Origin: Fundidesulfovibrio soli
GTDB lineage: Bacteria > Desulfobacterota > Desulfovibrionia > Desulfovibrionales > Desulfovibrionaceae
Assembly (NCBI RefSeq): GCF_022808695.1
Contig: NZ_JAKZKW010000003.1
Location: forward strand, 119,963 to 183,962
DNA: 64,000 nt
Reading direction: 5' to 3'
Shown here: positions 44,852 through 55,028 of the stretch, in pieces
How the letters are laid out: each line of letters starts with the position of its first letter
Numbering within the stretch: the stretch's first letter is position 1
The notes under the pieces: generated by a model
What the model was told of the DNA's origin: nothing
What the model saw: the letters and a program-made list of their open reading frames with translations, nothing else
Database searches by the model: none
Translations under genes and position numbers: made by a program

Positions 44852-45832
44852 TCACCCGTCCGTCTTGATGCGTTGCGCATCGATGAAATCGAGAAACTTG
44901 AAGGGGCTGTACACTTCGCCCACCGGCTCGCCCCGCTGGATGATGGCGCGCTCCGACAGCGGCCCGTAGCGCCTGGCCAGCTTCAGGTAGGGAACCTTCC
45001 ACGGGTCCGCCCCCATGATCCGGGCGCAGGTGGCGTCCACGCTGACCGGGTTCTCCCCCACGACAATCACCCCGGCGTGCTTGGGCGTGCCCATGATGGG
45101 GCCGTCGCCTTCCATGCCGACGATGCCGTCGACGATGGCCAGGTGGGGCTTCACGGTGGCGAAGATGTCCACGATGGAGTTCGGGATCCCCTCGGCGTGG
45201 AGCACGTTCTTGGGCCAGCCGTAGACCGTGCCCGGCATGACGCCGAAGAGGTTCTTCATGGAAAGCGTCACCCCGGCCCAGTGGTGGGTTTTCATCTTCG
45301 CCACGGAGACGATCAGGTCCGCGGCCAACAGGGGATTGGGCAGGAAAAGCTTCTTGAGCGAGGTAAGGCCGCTGGCGTTGGTCACGGCGGACAGCTCGCA
45401 GGCGTTGAAATCCATGAAGGGGATGCGGTCCTCCCGGAGGGCGTGGCCCAAGCCCGAGAGTTCGAGCACCTCGTGGGTGTCGCGCCGGTGTCCGGCCGCC
45501 TCCGCGACGACGACCCGACCGGCTCCCAGGGAGAGGAAGGCCTCGGCCGCCGCGGCCACGACCGCCGGGTGGGTGTTGATGTGGCCCGCGCCGCTGTGCG
45601 GCTCCACCAGGTTGGGCTTGAGCAGGACGGTTTTCCCGGCGATGCGCGCGGGGTCGAAACGCAACCCGGCGAGCGCCTGCTTGAGCAGGCCCGGGATGTC
45701 GGCCTGGTAGCTGGCTGCCTTGCCGATGAACACCGGCGTCTCGGCGTGGGAGTCGCGTCCCATGAAGACGTAGGCCCCGGAGGCGACGGCTGCCCCGGCC
45801 GTGGCGAGTTTGAGGAAATTACGCCGCTCCAT
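44852..45832 (-). CDS. DUF362-family protein with Tat signal
   Basis: A 326-residue protein. The N-terminus MERRNFLKLATAGAAVASGA is a Tat signal (RRNFLK), so it is exported folded, as expected for a cofactor-bearing protein. The DUF362 domain follows: TVLLKPNLVEPHSGAGHINT, then VAKMKTHHWAGVTLSMKN and GVIVVGENPVSVDATCAR. No ferredoxin domain is attached. The start has GGAGGG and overlaps the gene upstream by 14 bases, tying it to the cyclase-fold protein. Function of the family is not established. Confidence 0.85.
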   Translation of the reverse strand: MERRNFLKLATAGAAVASGAYVFMGRDSHAETPVFIGKAASYQADIPGLLKQALAGLRFDPARIAGKTVLLKPNLVEPHSGAGHINTHPAVVAAAAEAFLSLGAGRVVVAEAAGHRRDTHEVLELSGLGHALREDRIPFMDFNACELSAVTNASGLTSLKKLFLPNPLLAADLIVSVAKMKTHHWAGVTLSMKNLFGVMPGTVYGWPKNVLHAEGIPNSIVDIFATVKPHLAIVDGIVGMEGDGPIMGTPKHAGVIVVGENPVSVDATCARIMGADPWKVPYLKLARRYGPLSERAIIQRGEPVGEVYSPFKFLDFIDAQRIKTDG

Positions 45833-46724
45833 GTGCGCCCTCCGCGGTTTTGCCGGACAGGAGCTTCGCCAGGCCCCCTTCGGCCAGCCCCGCCAGGAGG
45901 AGCAGCGCAAGGTGCCACGTCTCGTAGGGGCCAAGGCTCTCCTGCATCCAAAGGCAATGGTCGATGAGTCTGACGGAATCGGCAGGCCGCCTGTTCCAGG
46001 CGCTGAGCCCGAGCAGGGCCCAGGAGAGCGCGAGGGGTGTCCGCAGCCCGGGCGTCTCCCGCTCGAGCCAGTCGAGGCTGTTGGCGATGTCGCCCTGTGC
46101 GCAGCCACCGGCCAGGGCGGCCAGGGCCAACCCCGCGCATTCCGGGTTCGGGAGCAGCTCCTGCCCGTAGACCATGACGTTGCCGTAGTTCCACCCCCCG
46201 GCGGGCAGCTGGCGGTCGAGAATCATCCGGCGGCCTTCCGCCACGCGGGCGTGGCCGCCTTCCCCTGCGGCTCCGAGCGCCAGGATGGCCAGCGCCGTCG
46301 GTTCGATCCAGGAGTGGGTCTTCAGCGTCCAGGGCCAGCCCTTCAGGCCCGGGTCGTGGCTGATCGGGGAGTCGGGTTTGCGCTGCCAATGCTTGCCGCT
46401 CGTCTTCAGCAGGTATGCCGCCGCGGACCGCATGTTTCCATCGAAGCCCGGTGCGCCGAGCCAGGCGAACATGGCGAGCTGGGTCGGCCAGACCGCGTCG
46501 GGGGTCTCGGGGAGCAGGGGGACGGCCCCTTGGGCCGTCTGACAGGAGGCGAGCCTGCGCCTGGCGGGCAGGAGTATGGGGTCGCCTGGCGCGGCGGAGT
46601 TGAGGGCAGTTACGGCCCATGCGGTGGCGTCCACCCGGAATCCGGCGTCACCGGAGAGGGCGAAGCCCCCCTCGGGCAATGCCCGCCCCCTGATGGCGGC
46701 TGTCAGTTCGTCCAGTCCCTGCAT
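45819..46724 (-). CDS. Prenyltransferase/squalene-cyclase-fold repeat protein
   Basis: A 301-residue alpha/alpha-barrel protein with terpenoid cyclase/prenyltransferase-like repeats: GGFALSGDAGFRVDATAWAV, SCQTAQGAVPLLPETPDAVW, and LPAGGWNYGNVMVYGQEL. The D-x-D-D acid motif of squalene-hopene cyclase is not seen and the protein is half that size, so a cyclase activity is not supported. Start MQGLDELTAAIRGR has GGGAAGGG upstream. Co-transcribed with the DUF362 gene. Confidence 0.75.
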   Translation of the reverse strand: MQGLDELTAAIRGRALPEGGFALSGDAGFRVDATAWAVTALNSAAPGDPILLPARRRLASCQTAQGAVPLLPETPDAVWPTQLAMFAWLGAPGFDGNMRSAAAYLLKTSGKHWQRKPDSPISHDPGLKGWPWTLKTHSWIEPTALAILALGAAGEGGHARVAEGRRMILDRQLPAGGWNYGNVMVYGQELLPNPECAGLALAALAGGCAQGDIANSLDWLERETPGLRTPLALSWALLGLSAWNRRPADSVRLIDHCLWMQESLGPYETWHLALLLLAGLAEGGLAKLLSGKTAEGAHGAA

Positions 46725-47173
46725 GGTCCCTTCCCGTGCGCCTACGGCGGACCACCCCCGCCGCAACATGGCCGGATCGCCACCGCCACTGGGGCCTGTC
46801 AGGCGTCAAGGAGGACGCTGCTTCCAGGGTGCTCGGCGTTGCCCGGCATCCCAGGCCGGTTGCAAACCCTGGCGATCATGAACGCAAGCATCCAGGCCGA
46901 CGCAATGATGTAATTCCGAGCGATTCCGGAGAGGACGTTAGCAGAACTCCTCGTATGTACATATGCGGGTTTCACCCAATAGAGTGTTCATAAGACAGGA
47001 AGTCAGGGGTGGGGCTTGACGGGCGCTGGACGAGAGGGGGCGCAGGCGCGATGTGGATCGCCGATGCTGGCCGGGCGATAGAGGCGCAGGGGTCGGGGCG
47101 AGTCGCAGCCCTGGCCCCGGGTCTGGCGGCGATGGAGAGCCCGAAGCGGGGCGCGGTCAGCCGGGCCTCAGGC
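46725..47173. other. Intergenic region without a recognised gene
   Basis: 449 bases between the cyclase-fold gene and the EAL-HDOD gene. A mildly AT-rich patch (46915-46995, including palindromic TATGTACATA) may hold the promoter of the cyclase-fold/DUF362 pair. I see no credible ORF and no hairpin with a T tract. Confidence 0.4.
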
Positions 47174-48460
47174 TCAGAACAGCTCGACGTTGCCGTCGTC
47201 CGGCTGGCAGAGGGGCGTCTCGCTCATGAGCTCGGACGAGTGCCGTATCGCTTCGAGGTAGGCGTCCCCCACGTGCTTGACGTTGAGGTTCAGGGTGGAG
47301 GCGGCCTTTTCGGTCGAGTCCCAGTCGCCTCCGTCGATGTGGTCCAGGAATTCGAGGATGTTGCGGCAGGGGTTGCCCGGTTCCAGAATGGCGCGCTTGA
47401 CGTTGTTGGCCAAGGGCAGCTCAGCGAGGATCTTGGCGATGGGCTTGTCGAAGATGGCGTCTATCTTGGAGAACAAGCCCGCGAGGAAAAGCTCGTCCGC
47501 CGTCATGTGAAGATGGAGTCTGTTGGACAGTATCTGGAGGAAGAACGCGCGCTGAACGGCCAGCCAGGAAGCTTCCACGGCCTTGTTGGACTGCTTCGTG
47601 TCGGACAATACGGCGGCCATGAGCCATTTTCTGAGCTTCTTGGTGCCGAGCACCGTGGCAGCACGTTCAATGGACCCGATTTTTACGTTGTACCCGAATG
47701 TCGCGGAGTTGAGAAAACGCAGCAGGCGGTAGGTGAGTGATACGTCGCTGCTGATGATGCACGTGATCCTGTCGAAATTGATGTCGTCGTTACAGAGCTC
47801 CGACAGAATGCGGATGCGTGAGCTGTCGTTTGAGGAAATCTTTTTGCCGGATATCATTTCAGGGCGGGAGAAGTAGAAACCCTGGAAGAGCTTGAAGCCG
47901 AGCGACTTGGTGTATTGCATCACCTCGGCGCTCTCCACCTTCTCGGCAAGCATGGTGATGTTGCGGCGCAGGAACGGCCGGGCCATCTCGTAGATTTCCT
48001 GGTTCGACTTCCCCAGCACGTCGAACTTTATGATGTCCACCACGTCCATGTAGGCTGCCAGCCTGGAGTCGCCCGCGTAGTCGTCGATGGCCAGAGTGTA
48101 GCCCTGGCTTTTGAGCTCCCTGCATTTCGCCAGCACTTTCTCGGTGGGTTCGATGCGCTCCAGGATCTCCACCACGGCCTTCTTCGGCGGCAGCGCGTAG
48201 GCGAAGTCCTCCATCAGGAGCTGCTCCGTGAAGTTGATGAAGAATCGAGACGTGTTGTGGAATGGCCCCGTATGGGCGAGCAGGAAACCGTCGGCGATCA
48301 CCTTCTGGGTGGCCAGGTTGGCGTCCTTGCTGAAATAGCTGGTCGCGCCGACGTCATGACGAAACAGGAGCTCGTAGCCGAAAACGTTGCCATCCGCGTC
48401 ATAGATCGGCTGGCGTGCGACACAGATGGGATCTGATACTTCGTTGGCGACGATGATCAT
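47174..48460 (-). CDS. EAL-HDOD (YuxH-type) signalling protein
   Basis: A 428-residue protein. An N-terminal EAL-like domain (VARQPIYDADGNVFGYELLF, VEILERIEPTEKVLAKC, LAIDDYAGDSRL) is followed by an HDOD domain (LSELCNDDINFDRITCIISS to the C-terminus). The EAL signature itself reads GYELLFR and the catalytic Glu set looks degenerate, as in other EAL-HDOD proteins, which likely bind rather than hydrolyse c-di-GMP. AAGGAA precedes MIIVANEVSDP. The open frame upstream of this start crosses the His-rich gene and is noise. Confidence 0.88.
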   Translation of the reverse strand: MIIVANEVSDPICVARQPIYDADGNVFGYELLFRHDVGATSYFSKDANLATQKVIADGFLLAHTGPFHNTSRFFINFTEQLLMEDFAYALPPKKAVVEILERIEPTEKVLAKCRELKSQGYTLAIDDYAGDSRLAAYMDVVDIIKFDVLGKSNQEIYEMARPFLRRNITMLAEKVESAEVMQYTKSLGFKLFQGFYFSRPEMISGKKISSNDSSRIRILSELCNDDINFDRITCIISSDVSLTYRLLRFLNSATFGYNVKIGSIERAATVLGTKKLRKWLMAAVLSDTKQSNKAVEASWLAVQRAFFLQILSNRLHLHMTADELFLAGLFSKIDAIFDKPIAKILAELPLANNVKRAILEPGNPCRNILEFLDHIDGGDWDSTEKAASTLNLNVKHVGDAYLEAIRHSSELMSETPLCQPDDGNVELF

Positions 48461-48640
48461 ACAGCAGTTCCTTGAATCGGCAGAGGCTATGCCGGGCGAT
48501 TGATACCAGGGGGGTATCGAACCAGGCAAGGGAATTACGTCCTGAAAAAAACCATCGCCCGGAATAGTGTCAGGGATTCCGGTCCGGCGCTCTTTACTTT
48601 TTCGGGCCACGGCGTAGGTGTGACGATACGGAGGTGGCCC

Positions 48641-48901
48641 ATGAAAGGAGAACACGAGCACAGCCACGAGCACGAGCACGCCCACAGCCACGAGCATGAA
48701 CACGAGCACGAGCACCCCGGAATCGGCATGCACGCCCACAGGCATGTGCATACCCACAGCCACGAGCACGGTCATGCCCATGTTCATCCCCATGAGCACA
48801 GCCACGGGGAGCAGGTTCACGACCACGAGCACACCGGGGAGCACGGGCGGCACGACCACCAGCACGACCTCTCCGGCGAGCCGCACGAACACGCCCATTG
48901 A
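48641..48901 (+). CDS. Extremely His-rich small protein (86 aa), likely metal-binding
   Basis: MKGEHEHSHEHEHAHSHEHE continues almost entirely as His alternating with Glu, Ala, Ser, Thr or Gly (for example HTHSHEHGHAHVHPHEHSHG), ending GEPHEHAH; roughly 40% of residues are His. GGAGG lies 6 bases before the ATG. No signal peptide, so cytoplasmic. Composition resembles nickel/zinc storage tails (HypB/Hpn-like) but here it is the whole protein. No metal-transport or hydrogenase gene is adjacent. The DNA is a CACGAGCACG-type tandem repeat, which also opens long false ORFs on the other strand. Confidence 0.72.
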   Translation: MKGEHEHSHEHEHAHSHEHEHEHEHPGIGMHAHRHVHTHSHEHGHAHVHPHEHSHGEQVHDHEHTGEHGRHDHQHDLSGEPHEHAH

Positions 48902-48913
48902 GGGCTAGCCGCG

Positions 48914-49747
48914 CTACCGGAAGTAGAGGCCCACTGGCGTGACGGACTGGATGGTGATGGCGCTGCCCTTGACCACGATGAATTCGCTGCCGCCCACGGG
49001 GTCGGCGGCGGCCGGGTTCCAGTCGTAAGTGTAGCCCAGGCCGGTCCAGGGGTAGGGGCCGCCGGACACCGCCGGGTTGTAGATGGCGCTCTCGCGGTTG
49101 GCGAACCACACGGGATAGTCGGGCGCGGTCCCGAAGCCCGGGGCGGGCGCGCTCTGGGGCAGGGGCACGGCCGCCACGTTGGCCACGGTCTGCAGGGTGA
49201 GGGGGAACGCCGCCTCAGCCTGGTGGGAATCTATGGCCGGGTCGATTGCGGGGCGCAGCATGGCCGAGGGCGAGGCCCAGAACGTCAGCACCGTGTCGTT
49301 GGTGTTGCGGGCGGGCAGGCCAAGGTACATGGAGGCGGCCAGCTTGCCGTTGGCGGAGGCCAGCTCAGGTGCCTCGGCCCGCACGTCCTGAAGCATCTGG
49401 GGCGCTGGCGTGACCCAGAGATCCACCGCGGCCGGAATGGTCTGGCCGGGCTTGTTTGCGGCGTAATAAACGGCTTTTGTGAACGTGGCCAGGAGCACGT
49501 CGCTCTTGCCGGGCTCGCCGCTCCAGATCAGGTTGGGGTTGGAGGCGTCGATATCCCAGACCGTGGCGGCCGAGGGAGGGGCCTGCACGTGCAGCAGGTT
49601 GGCCTGGGCCTGGGGGACGGAAGCTGCGTAGAGGGCGTCGAAAGGCGCGAAGAGCTGGTCTTCCAGGCTTGGCAGGGCGAAGGCGGGCGCGGCCAGAATG
49701 AACCACAGGCACGCCAGCAGCGCCAGGAATCCGGCCCGGGCCGGCAT
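48914..49747 (-). CDS. Hypothetical secreted protein (277 aa)
   Basis: Signal peptide MPARAGFLALLACLWFILAA ending AFA, so I place the start at 49747; a GTG at 49843 overlaps the upstream gene's stop (GTGA) and would add 32 residues before it. The mature part (LPSLEDQLFAPFDALYAASV onward) is rich in Ala, Pro and aromatic residues with a possible beta-sandwich character and no Cys. Downstream of the TPR gene in the same direction. Family not recognised. Confidence 0.6.
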   Translation of the reverse strand: MPARAGFLALLACLWFILAAPAFALPSLEDQLFAPFDALYAASVPQAQANLLHVQAPPSAATVWDIDASNPNLIWSGEPGKSDVLLATFTKAVYYAANKPGQTIPAAVDLWVTPAPQMLQDVRAEAPELASANGKLAASMYLGLPARNTNDTVLTFWASPSAMLRPAIDPAIDSHQAEAAFPLTLQTVANVAAVPLPQSAPAPGFGTAPDYPVWFANRESAIYNPAVSGGPYPWTGLGYTYDWNPAAADPVGGSEFIVVKGSAITIQSVTPVGLYFR

Positions 49748-49839
49748 TGCGCCGGGCGACCGGACAGGCGAAAAAATCCCGAAAAGGAAAACTCCGCGTA
49801 GGGCTCGGCAAAACCAGGCCGCTCTGGGCGGGGCGCTCG

Positions 49840-50592
49840 TCACGCGGTCGCGGCGTCCCGGGGCGCGGCCATTTTCTCGCAGTAGCGGATGAATTTATGG
49901 GCTTCGGCGAATTCGGGGTTGAGCTCCGTGGCCTTGCTCAACACGCCGATGCACTGCTGCATGTCCCCTTTGTCGAAATGAACGCGGGCCAGGTTGAAGT
50001 AGATGTGCTCGTCGTTGTCGCGAATCTGCAGAGCCCTGCTGAAGAACTGGATGGATTCGTCCAGCAGTCCCTTCTTGCGCAGGTTGATGCCGAAGCTGTT
50101 GAGCTTCTGGCTGTATTCCGCGGTGAAGGCGTCGTCGAGACCCATGAGCACGGAGAGCACCTTGTGCAGCTTCGCGAACTCGCCCTGCTCGGTGTAGACG
50201 TCGCCCAGGCCGTAGTTGGCGGGCACGCTCAGCTCGTCCACCATCAGGGCCTTGAGGAAGGCGCGCTCCGCGTCGTCGAGCAGCCCCATTGAGAAGAACT
50301 TCTCGCCCTGGTCGATCTTGGCCTTGAGGGTTCTCAGGGCGGGCACGGTGTTGGCTTCGTAGTAGCGCGGCTCCGGGGTGTGGGTGCGCATGAACTCGTC
50401 GAGCTGCATGGCTTTCCTGATGCCGGAGGGCACGTGGTAGGTGTTGAGCGGCTGCGTCTCCACCTTGGCGGGGTCGAGCTGGCGGGCGTACCAGTAGGTG
50501 ACCTGTTCGTGCTTGCTTTGTGTTGCGCCTGTGCCGACGTCTTCGATCTTTTGAAGCGAGAACACGCCGAGAATAACCGGAAAATCGCTCAT
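49840..50592 (-). CDS. TPR-repeat protein (250 aa)
   Basis: MSDFPVILGVFSLQKIEDVG opens a non-TPR N-terminal segment; TPR motifs occupy about residues 88-235 (FSMGLLDDAERAFLKALMVD, LNSFGINLRKKGLLDESIQF, NLARVHFDKGDMQQCIGVLS). An upstream GTG at 50601 is possible. Soluble scaffold; the target is unknown. Next to but not obviously part of the Tad locus. Confidence 0.75.
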   Translation of the reverse strand: MSDFPVILGVFSLQKIEDVGTGATQSKHEQVTYWYARQLDPAKVETQPLNTYHVPSGIRKAMQLDEFMRTHTPEPRYYEANTVPALRTLKAKIDQGEKFFSMGLLDDAERAFLKALMVDELSVPANYGLGDVYTEQGEFAKLHKVLSVLMGLDDAFTAEYSQKLNSFGINLRKKGLLDESIQFFSRALQIRDNDEHIYFNLARVHFDKGDMQQCIGVLSKATELNPEFAEAHKFIRYCEKMAAPRDAATA

Positions 50593-50773
50593 TAGACTCA
50601 CCAGAGGCAGGGCTGGGATGTGATCGTCTCGCCGGGTGCGTACGCCGCCTAAACTGAAATCATCCTATTGCAGAACGCATCGCGTGTCCAGACGCATGCG
50701 CCGGGGTGATTCCGGACAGGCGAATGTGGACTACGCCGGTATGGTATGGATGTCTGATGAGCGCAAGTCGGCT

Positions 50774-53527
50774 TCAGGGGACCAGGAAACGTCCGGTGAT
50801 GGACTCCGGGTCAGCCATGATGGCCTCGGGCGTGCCGCAGGAGACCATCCGCCCCCCGTATTCGCCGCCGCCGGGACCCAGGTCGATCACGTGGTCCGAG
50901 GCCATGATCACCTCGGTGTTGTGCTCGATGACCACCACCGTGGCCCCGCGTTCCACCAACTGGTTGAGCACCTGGATGAGCTTGCCCACCTCGTGCATGT
51001 GCAGGCCGGTGGTGGGCTCGTCCAGGATGTAGAGCGTTCCCGGCAGGCTGCGCTTGCCCAGCTCCCGCGAGATCTTGATGCGCTGGGCCTCGCCGCCGGA
51101 GAGCGTGGTGGCCGGCTGCCCCAGGCGGATGTATTCCAGGCCCACCTGCTCAAGAATCTCCAGCCGCCGGGCCAGGGGCGGGTAGTTCTCGAAGAGCCGC
51201 CTGGCGTCGGACACGGGCAGGTCCAGCACTTCGGCGATGTTCAGGCCCTTGTGGCGCACCTCCAGGGTCTCGCGGTTGTAGCGCTTGCCGCCGCAGACCT
51301 CGCAGGTCACGTGGATGTCGGGCAGGAAGTGCATCTCCACCGCGATCACGCCGTCGCCCTGGCAGGCCTCGCAGCGCCCGCCGCGCACGTTGAAGCTGAA
51401 GCGGCCCGGCTTGTAGCCGCGCTTCTTGGCGTCCGAGGTGGAGGCGAAGATCGTGCGGATCTCGTCGAAGATCTTGGTGTAGGTCGCCGGGTTGGAGCGC
51501 GGGGTGCGCCCGATGGGGGTCTGGTCGATGGAGACGATCTTCTCGATGCGGTCCTGCCCCTGGATGCCGTCGATGAGCCCGGGCAGGTCCACCTTGATGC
51601 CGCGCGAGAGCGCCATGTGCTTGTAGAGCGTGTCCACCACCAGGGAGCTTTTGCCCGAGCCGGAAGGGCCGGTGACGCAGGTCAGGCAGCCCAGGGGGAA
51701 GCGCACGTCCAGGTTGCGCAGGTTGTTGGTGCGCGCGCCGCGCACCTCCAGGTAGCCCTGGTGCTCGCGGCGCTTCTCCGGCCTGGGGATGGAGAGGTCG
51801 CCGCGCAGGTAGCGCCCGGTGAGCGACTCGGACTCCAACAGGCTCTTGACGTCGCCCTGGAACACGATCTCGCCCCCGAGCATGCCGGAGCCCGGCCCCA
51901 GCTCGATGACGTGGTCCGCGCTCTGGATGGTGGCCTCGTCGTGCTCCACCACCAGCACGGTGTTGCCGCGCTCCTTGAGCATGCGCAGGGTGCCCAGCAG
52001 GCGCTCGTTGTCGCGGGGGTGCAGGCCGATGCTCGGCTCGTCGAGCACGTAGGTCACGCCCACAAGGCCGGAGCCAAGCTGCCCGGCCAGGCGGATGCGC
52101 TGGGCCTCGCCGCCGGAGAGGGTGCCCATGTTGCGCCCCAGGCTCAGGTAGTCCAGCCCCACGCCGGAGAGGAAGCGCAGCCGGTGCCCCAGCTCCTTGA
52201 GCAGGGGCTCGGCGATCACGGCCTGGGCCCCGGCGAAGGTGCGGGCCGTGAGCCAGGCCAGGGCGCGCTCGATGGGCATGGAGCAGAAGCCGAAGATGTT
52301 CTGGTCGTCCACGCGCACGGCCAGGGCCTCTGGCTTGAGGCGCGCGCCGTTGCACGCCGGGCAGGGGCGGCTCTGGCGGAAGCGGGAGAGCTCGTCGCGC
52401 CAGATGGAGCCCATGGCCTGGCCCAGCTCCATCATGTTCACCACGCCCTTCCAGCCGATGGCCTCGTCGCCCTGGAACAGGGCCGCCCAGGCCTGGGGTG
52501 AGAACTCCTTGAGCGGGGTGGTGAGGGTGAAGCCGTGGCGCTGGCCCAGCCCGGCCAACTGGTCGCGCAGGCGGGCGAAGAGGCGCTCGTTCTTCCAGGG
52601 CAGGATGGCCCCCTGCGAAAGCGATAGGCCCTTGTTGGGGGCCAGCAGATCAGGCTCGAAATATTCCACGCTGCCGATGCCCGCGCACACCGGGCAGGCC
52701 CCCTGCGGGCTGTTGAAGGAGAACAGCTGCGGCGTGGGCGGCGGCACGCTGATCTTGCAGGTGGGGCAGACCGAGGTAGTGGAGAAGAAGCGGTCCCTGG
52801 CGTGCTCCATCTCGTGTACGATGAGCCGCTCCGTGCCCTGGGAGAGGGCCAGCTCCACGGAGTCGGCCAGGCGCTTGCGGATGTCGGGCTTGGCCACCAG
52901 ACGGTCCACCACCAGTTCCACGGTGTGGCGCTTGTTCTTGTCCAGCTCGGGCAGGGGGTCCAGCCCCAGCACCTCGCCGTTGACGCGCACGCGCGCGAAG
53001 CCCTGGGCCTTGAGCTTTTTCAGCCGCTCGGCCTGGGAGCCCTTCTGGTGCTCGGCCAGGGGGGCCAGCACCATGAACTTGGCGCCCTCGGGCAGGCCCA
53101 GGATGTCGTCCACGATCTGGTCGGTGGTCTGGGCCGCGATGGGCAGCCCGCAGGAGGGGCAGTGCGGCTTGCCCAGTCGGGCGAAGAACACGCGCAGGAA
53201 GTCGTATATCTCGGTGACGGTGCCAACGGTGGAGCGCGGGTTGCGCGTGGCGGACTGCTGCTCCAGGGAGATGGCCGGGGAGAGGCCCTCGATCTTGTCC
53301 ACCTGGGGCTTGTCCATCTGGGGCAGGAACTGCCGGGCGTAGGCCGAGAGCGACTCCACGTAGCGGCGCTGGCCCTCGGCGTAAACGATGTCGAAGGCCA
53401 GGGTGGACTTGCCGGAGCCGGAAGGCCCGCAGACCACGACCATCTTGTCGCGGGGGATGTCCAGGGAGATGTTCTTGAGGTTGTGCTGGCGCGCGCCCTC
53501 GATATGGATGACTCGGTTGTCGCTCAT
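50774..53527 (-). CDS. uvrA: Excinuclease ABC subunit A
   Basis: A 917-residue UvrA. Two ABC ATPase modules: Walker [14 protein letters not shown] and [13 protein letters not shown], signature [12 protein letters not shown] and [12 protein letters not shown], with two zinc modules (CPSCG...CPTCK and CEACQ...CEVCG). DNA-damage recognition in nucleotide excision repair. Slightly shorter than E. coli UvrA (940). Confidence 0.97.
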   Translation of the reverse strand: MSDNRVIHIEGARQHNLKNISLDIPRDKMVVVCGPSGSGKSTLAFDIVYAEGQRRYVESLSAYARQFLPQMDKPQVDKIEGLSPAISLEQQSATRNPRSTVGTVTEIYDFLRVFFARLGKPHCPSCGLPIAAQTTDQIVDDILGLPEGAKFMVLAPLAEHQKGSQAERLKKLKAQGFARVRVNGEVLGLDPLPELDKNKRHTVELVVDRLVAKPDIRKRLADSVELALSQGTERLIVHEMEHARDRFFSTTSVCPTCKISVPPPTPQLFSFNSPQGACPVCAGIGSVEYFEPDLLAPNKGLSLSQGAILPWKNERLFARLRDQLAGLGQRHGFTLTTPLKEFSPQAWAALFQGDEAIGWKGVVNMMELGQAMGSIWRDELSRFRQSRPCPACNGARLKPEALAVRVDDQNIFGFCSMPIERALAWLTARTFAGAQAVIAEPLLKELGHRLRFLSGVGLDYLSLGRNMGTLSGGEAQRIRLAGQLGSGLVGVTYVLDEPSIGLHPRDNERLLGTLRMLKERGNTVLVVEHDEATIQSADHVIELGPGSGMLGGEIVFQGDVKSLLESESLTGRYLRGDLSIPRPEKRREHQGYLEVRGARTNNLRNLDVRFPLGCLTCVTGPSGSGKSSLVVDTLYKHMALSRGIKVDLPGLIDGIQGQDRIEKIVSIDQTPIGRTPRSNPATYTKIFDEIRTIFASTSDAKKRGYKPGRFSFNVRGGRCEACQGDGVIAVEMHFLPDIHVTCEVCGGKRYNRETLEVRHKGLNIAEVLDLPVSDARRLFENYPPLARRLEILEQVGLEYIRLGQPATTLSGGEAQRIKISRELGKRSLPGTLYILDEPTTGLHMHEVGKLIQVLNQLVERGATVVVIEHNTEVIMASDHVIDLGPGGGEYGGRMVSCGTPEAIMADPESITGRFLVP

Positions 53528-53705
53528 GGAGGCTCCGGAGGATGTACTGCGAAAGGGGCAGATAAGCCCTGGCGGGAAAAAAGCAAGCGGACGGAGATGC
53601 TTCGCGGGGCATTCGAAAAGGTCGCCCGGTGCCTGTCAGGCGCCCGCCCCGTATCCGCCTGGAGCCCGGCGGACGGCCCACCGGGCGGGGATGCGCCGCT
53701 CGCGC

Positions 53706-54971
53706 TCAGCTCCCGAGAATGTCCACCAGCAGCATGATGTTCAGCCCGATCACCACAGCTGCGATGGCGGCCAGCAGTACCGTGGTGGAACGGTCGTTGG
53801 CCCACTTGCCCATGACTTTTTTCGAGCTGGTCAGGTAGAGTTGCAGGAGCACCGTGAAGGGCAGCTGTATGGAGAGCACGATCTGGGAGACGATGAGCCC
53901 CTGGAACGGGTTGGGGATCACCAGGATGAGCAGGTAGGCCACGAACAGGGTGATGCCCACGCCCACGCGCGTGTGCACGTCGCGGATGTTGTAGGGCTCG
54001 TTGAAGATGCCCGCGAAGATCGCCCCTCCGGCCATGCCCGCCGTCACCGAGGAGGCCACGCCCGCCAGCAGCAGGGCCGCGGCGAAAACAATGGCGGACG
54101 CGCCGCCCACCAGGGGCACCAGCAGGCTCTGGGCCTGCTCCAGCTCCGTCACCTGCACCCCGGCGGTGTGGAAGGCCGAGGCGGCCAGCAGGATCATGGC
54201 CGAGTTGATGCCCCAGCCCACGATCATGGAGACCAGGGTGTCCATGAACTCGTACTTGAGCTGGTGGCGGATCACCTCGTCGTTGTCCAGGTTCCACTGC
54301 CTGCTCTGGATCACCTCGGAGTGCAGGAAGAGGTTGTGGGGCATGACCACCGCGCCCAGCACGCTCATGATCACCGGGATGGAGCCTTCCGGGAAGCTGG
54401 GCACCACCCAGCCGGCGGTGGCGCGCAGCCAGTCCACCTCCACCATGGCCAGCTCGAACACGAAGCTCAGCCCGATGAGCGAGACGAAGCCGATGATGGC
54501 CCGCTCCAGGCGCTTGTAGGAGTTGGCGAAGAGCATCCAGCTGACCAGGGCCAGCACCATGAGGCCGCCCAGCCACAGCGGGATGCCGAAGATCATGCGC
54601 AGTGCGATGGCCCCGCCCAGTAGTTCGGCCAGGGCCGTGGAGACCGAGGCCAGCACCGCCGTGCCCAGCAGCGGGCGCGAGGCCCAGGGCGGCAGGTGGC
54701 GCGTCGCGCCCTCCGAGAGGCACAGCCCCGTGGCGATGCCCAGGTGCGCGGCGTTGTGCTGCAGCACGATGAGCATCACCGTTGAGAGCGTGACCATCCA
54801 CAGGAGCTTGTAGCCGAAACCGGCTCCGGCGGCCACGTTGGAGGCCCAGTTGCCGGGGTCGATGAAACCGACGGTGACCAGCAGGCCCGGCCCGATGTAT
54901 TTCCAGATCTCCAGAGCCATGAAGCGCGGCTTGTGCCGCGCCCGGAGATCGGCCAGTACCTTGGTGAACAT
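53706..54971 (-). CDS. mntH: NRAMP-family divalent metal transporter
   Basis: A 421-residue NRAMP protein with about 11 TM helices. The metal-binding motifs are [12 protein letters not shown] in TM1 and [13 protein letters not shown] in TM6, both intact. Imports Mn2+ or Fe2+ with protons. Its start follows closely after a terminator hairpin of the upstream gene; no MntR or Fur site is evident to me. Confidence 0.93.
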   Translation of the reverse strand: MFTKVLADLRARHKPRFMALEIWKYIGPGLLVTVGFIDPGNWASNVAAGAGFGYKLLWMVTLSTVMLIVLQHNAAHLGIATGLCLSEGATRHLPPWASRPLLGTAVLASVSTALAELLGGAIALRMIFGIPLWLGGLMVLALVSWMLFANSYKRLERAIIGFVSLIGLSFVFELAMVEVDWLRATAGWVVPSFPEGSIPVIMSVLGAVVMPHNLFLHSEVIQSRQWNLDNDEVIRHQLKYEFMDTLVSMIVGWGINSAMILLAASAFHTAGVQVTELEQAQSLLVPLVGGASAIVFAAALLLAGVASSVTAGMAGGAIFAGIFNEPYNIRDVHTRVGVGITLFVAYLLILVIPNPFQGLIVSQIVLSIQLPFTVLLQLYLTSSKKVMGKWANDRSTTVLLAAIAAVVIGLNIMLLVDILGS

Positions 54972-54988
54972 GTGGATTCCCGAAGAAA

Positions 54989-55014
54989 GGGAAAGCGCCC
55001 CGCGGCGCTTTCCC
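54989..55014 (-). terminator. Hairpin between the 55029 gene and mntH
   Basis: GGGAAAGCGCC and GGCGCTTTCCC form a perfect 11-bp stem with a short loop; the - strand continues TTTCTTC. It ends the small gene at 55029 and lies 17 bases before the mntH start, so it could also attenuate mntH. Confidence 0.6.
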
Positions 55015-55028
55015 GTTATTGCGGCCGG

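Noticed and set aside
44503..44880. 125-aa ORF on the - strand upstream of flp
   Set aside because: Arg/Pro/Gly-rich noise with no start context, overlapping the DUF362 gene end.
45819..46724. Squalene-hopene cyclase
   Set aside because: Half the usual size and without the D-x-D-D acid motif; only the fold-type repeats are supported.
48461..48898. N-terminal extension of the EAL-HDOD gene through the His-rich repeat
   Set aside because: Its translation is a hydrophobic Val/Leu repeat that mirrors the complementary CAC/GAG repeat, and the family start is at 48460 with a proper ribosome-binding site.
48655..48900. CRISPR-like array from the short repeats
   Set aside because: The repeats are about 6-12 bases of CACGAG type without unique spacers; they encode the His-rich protein.
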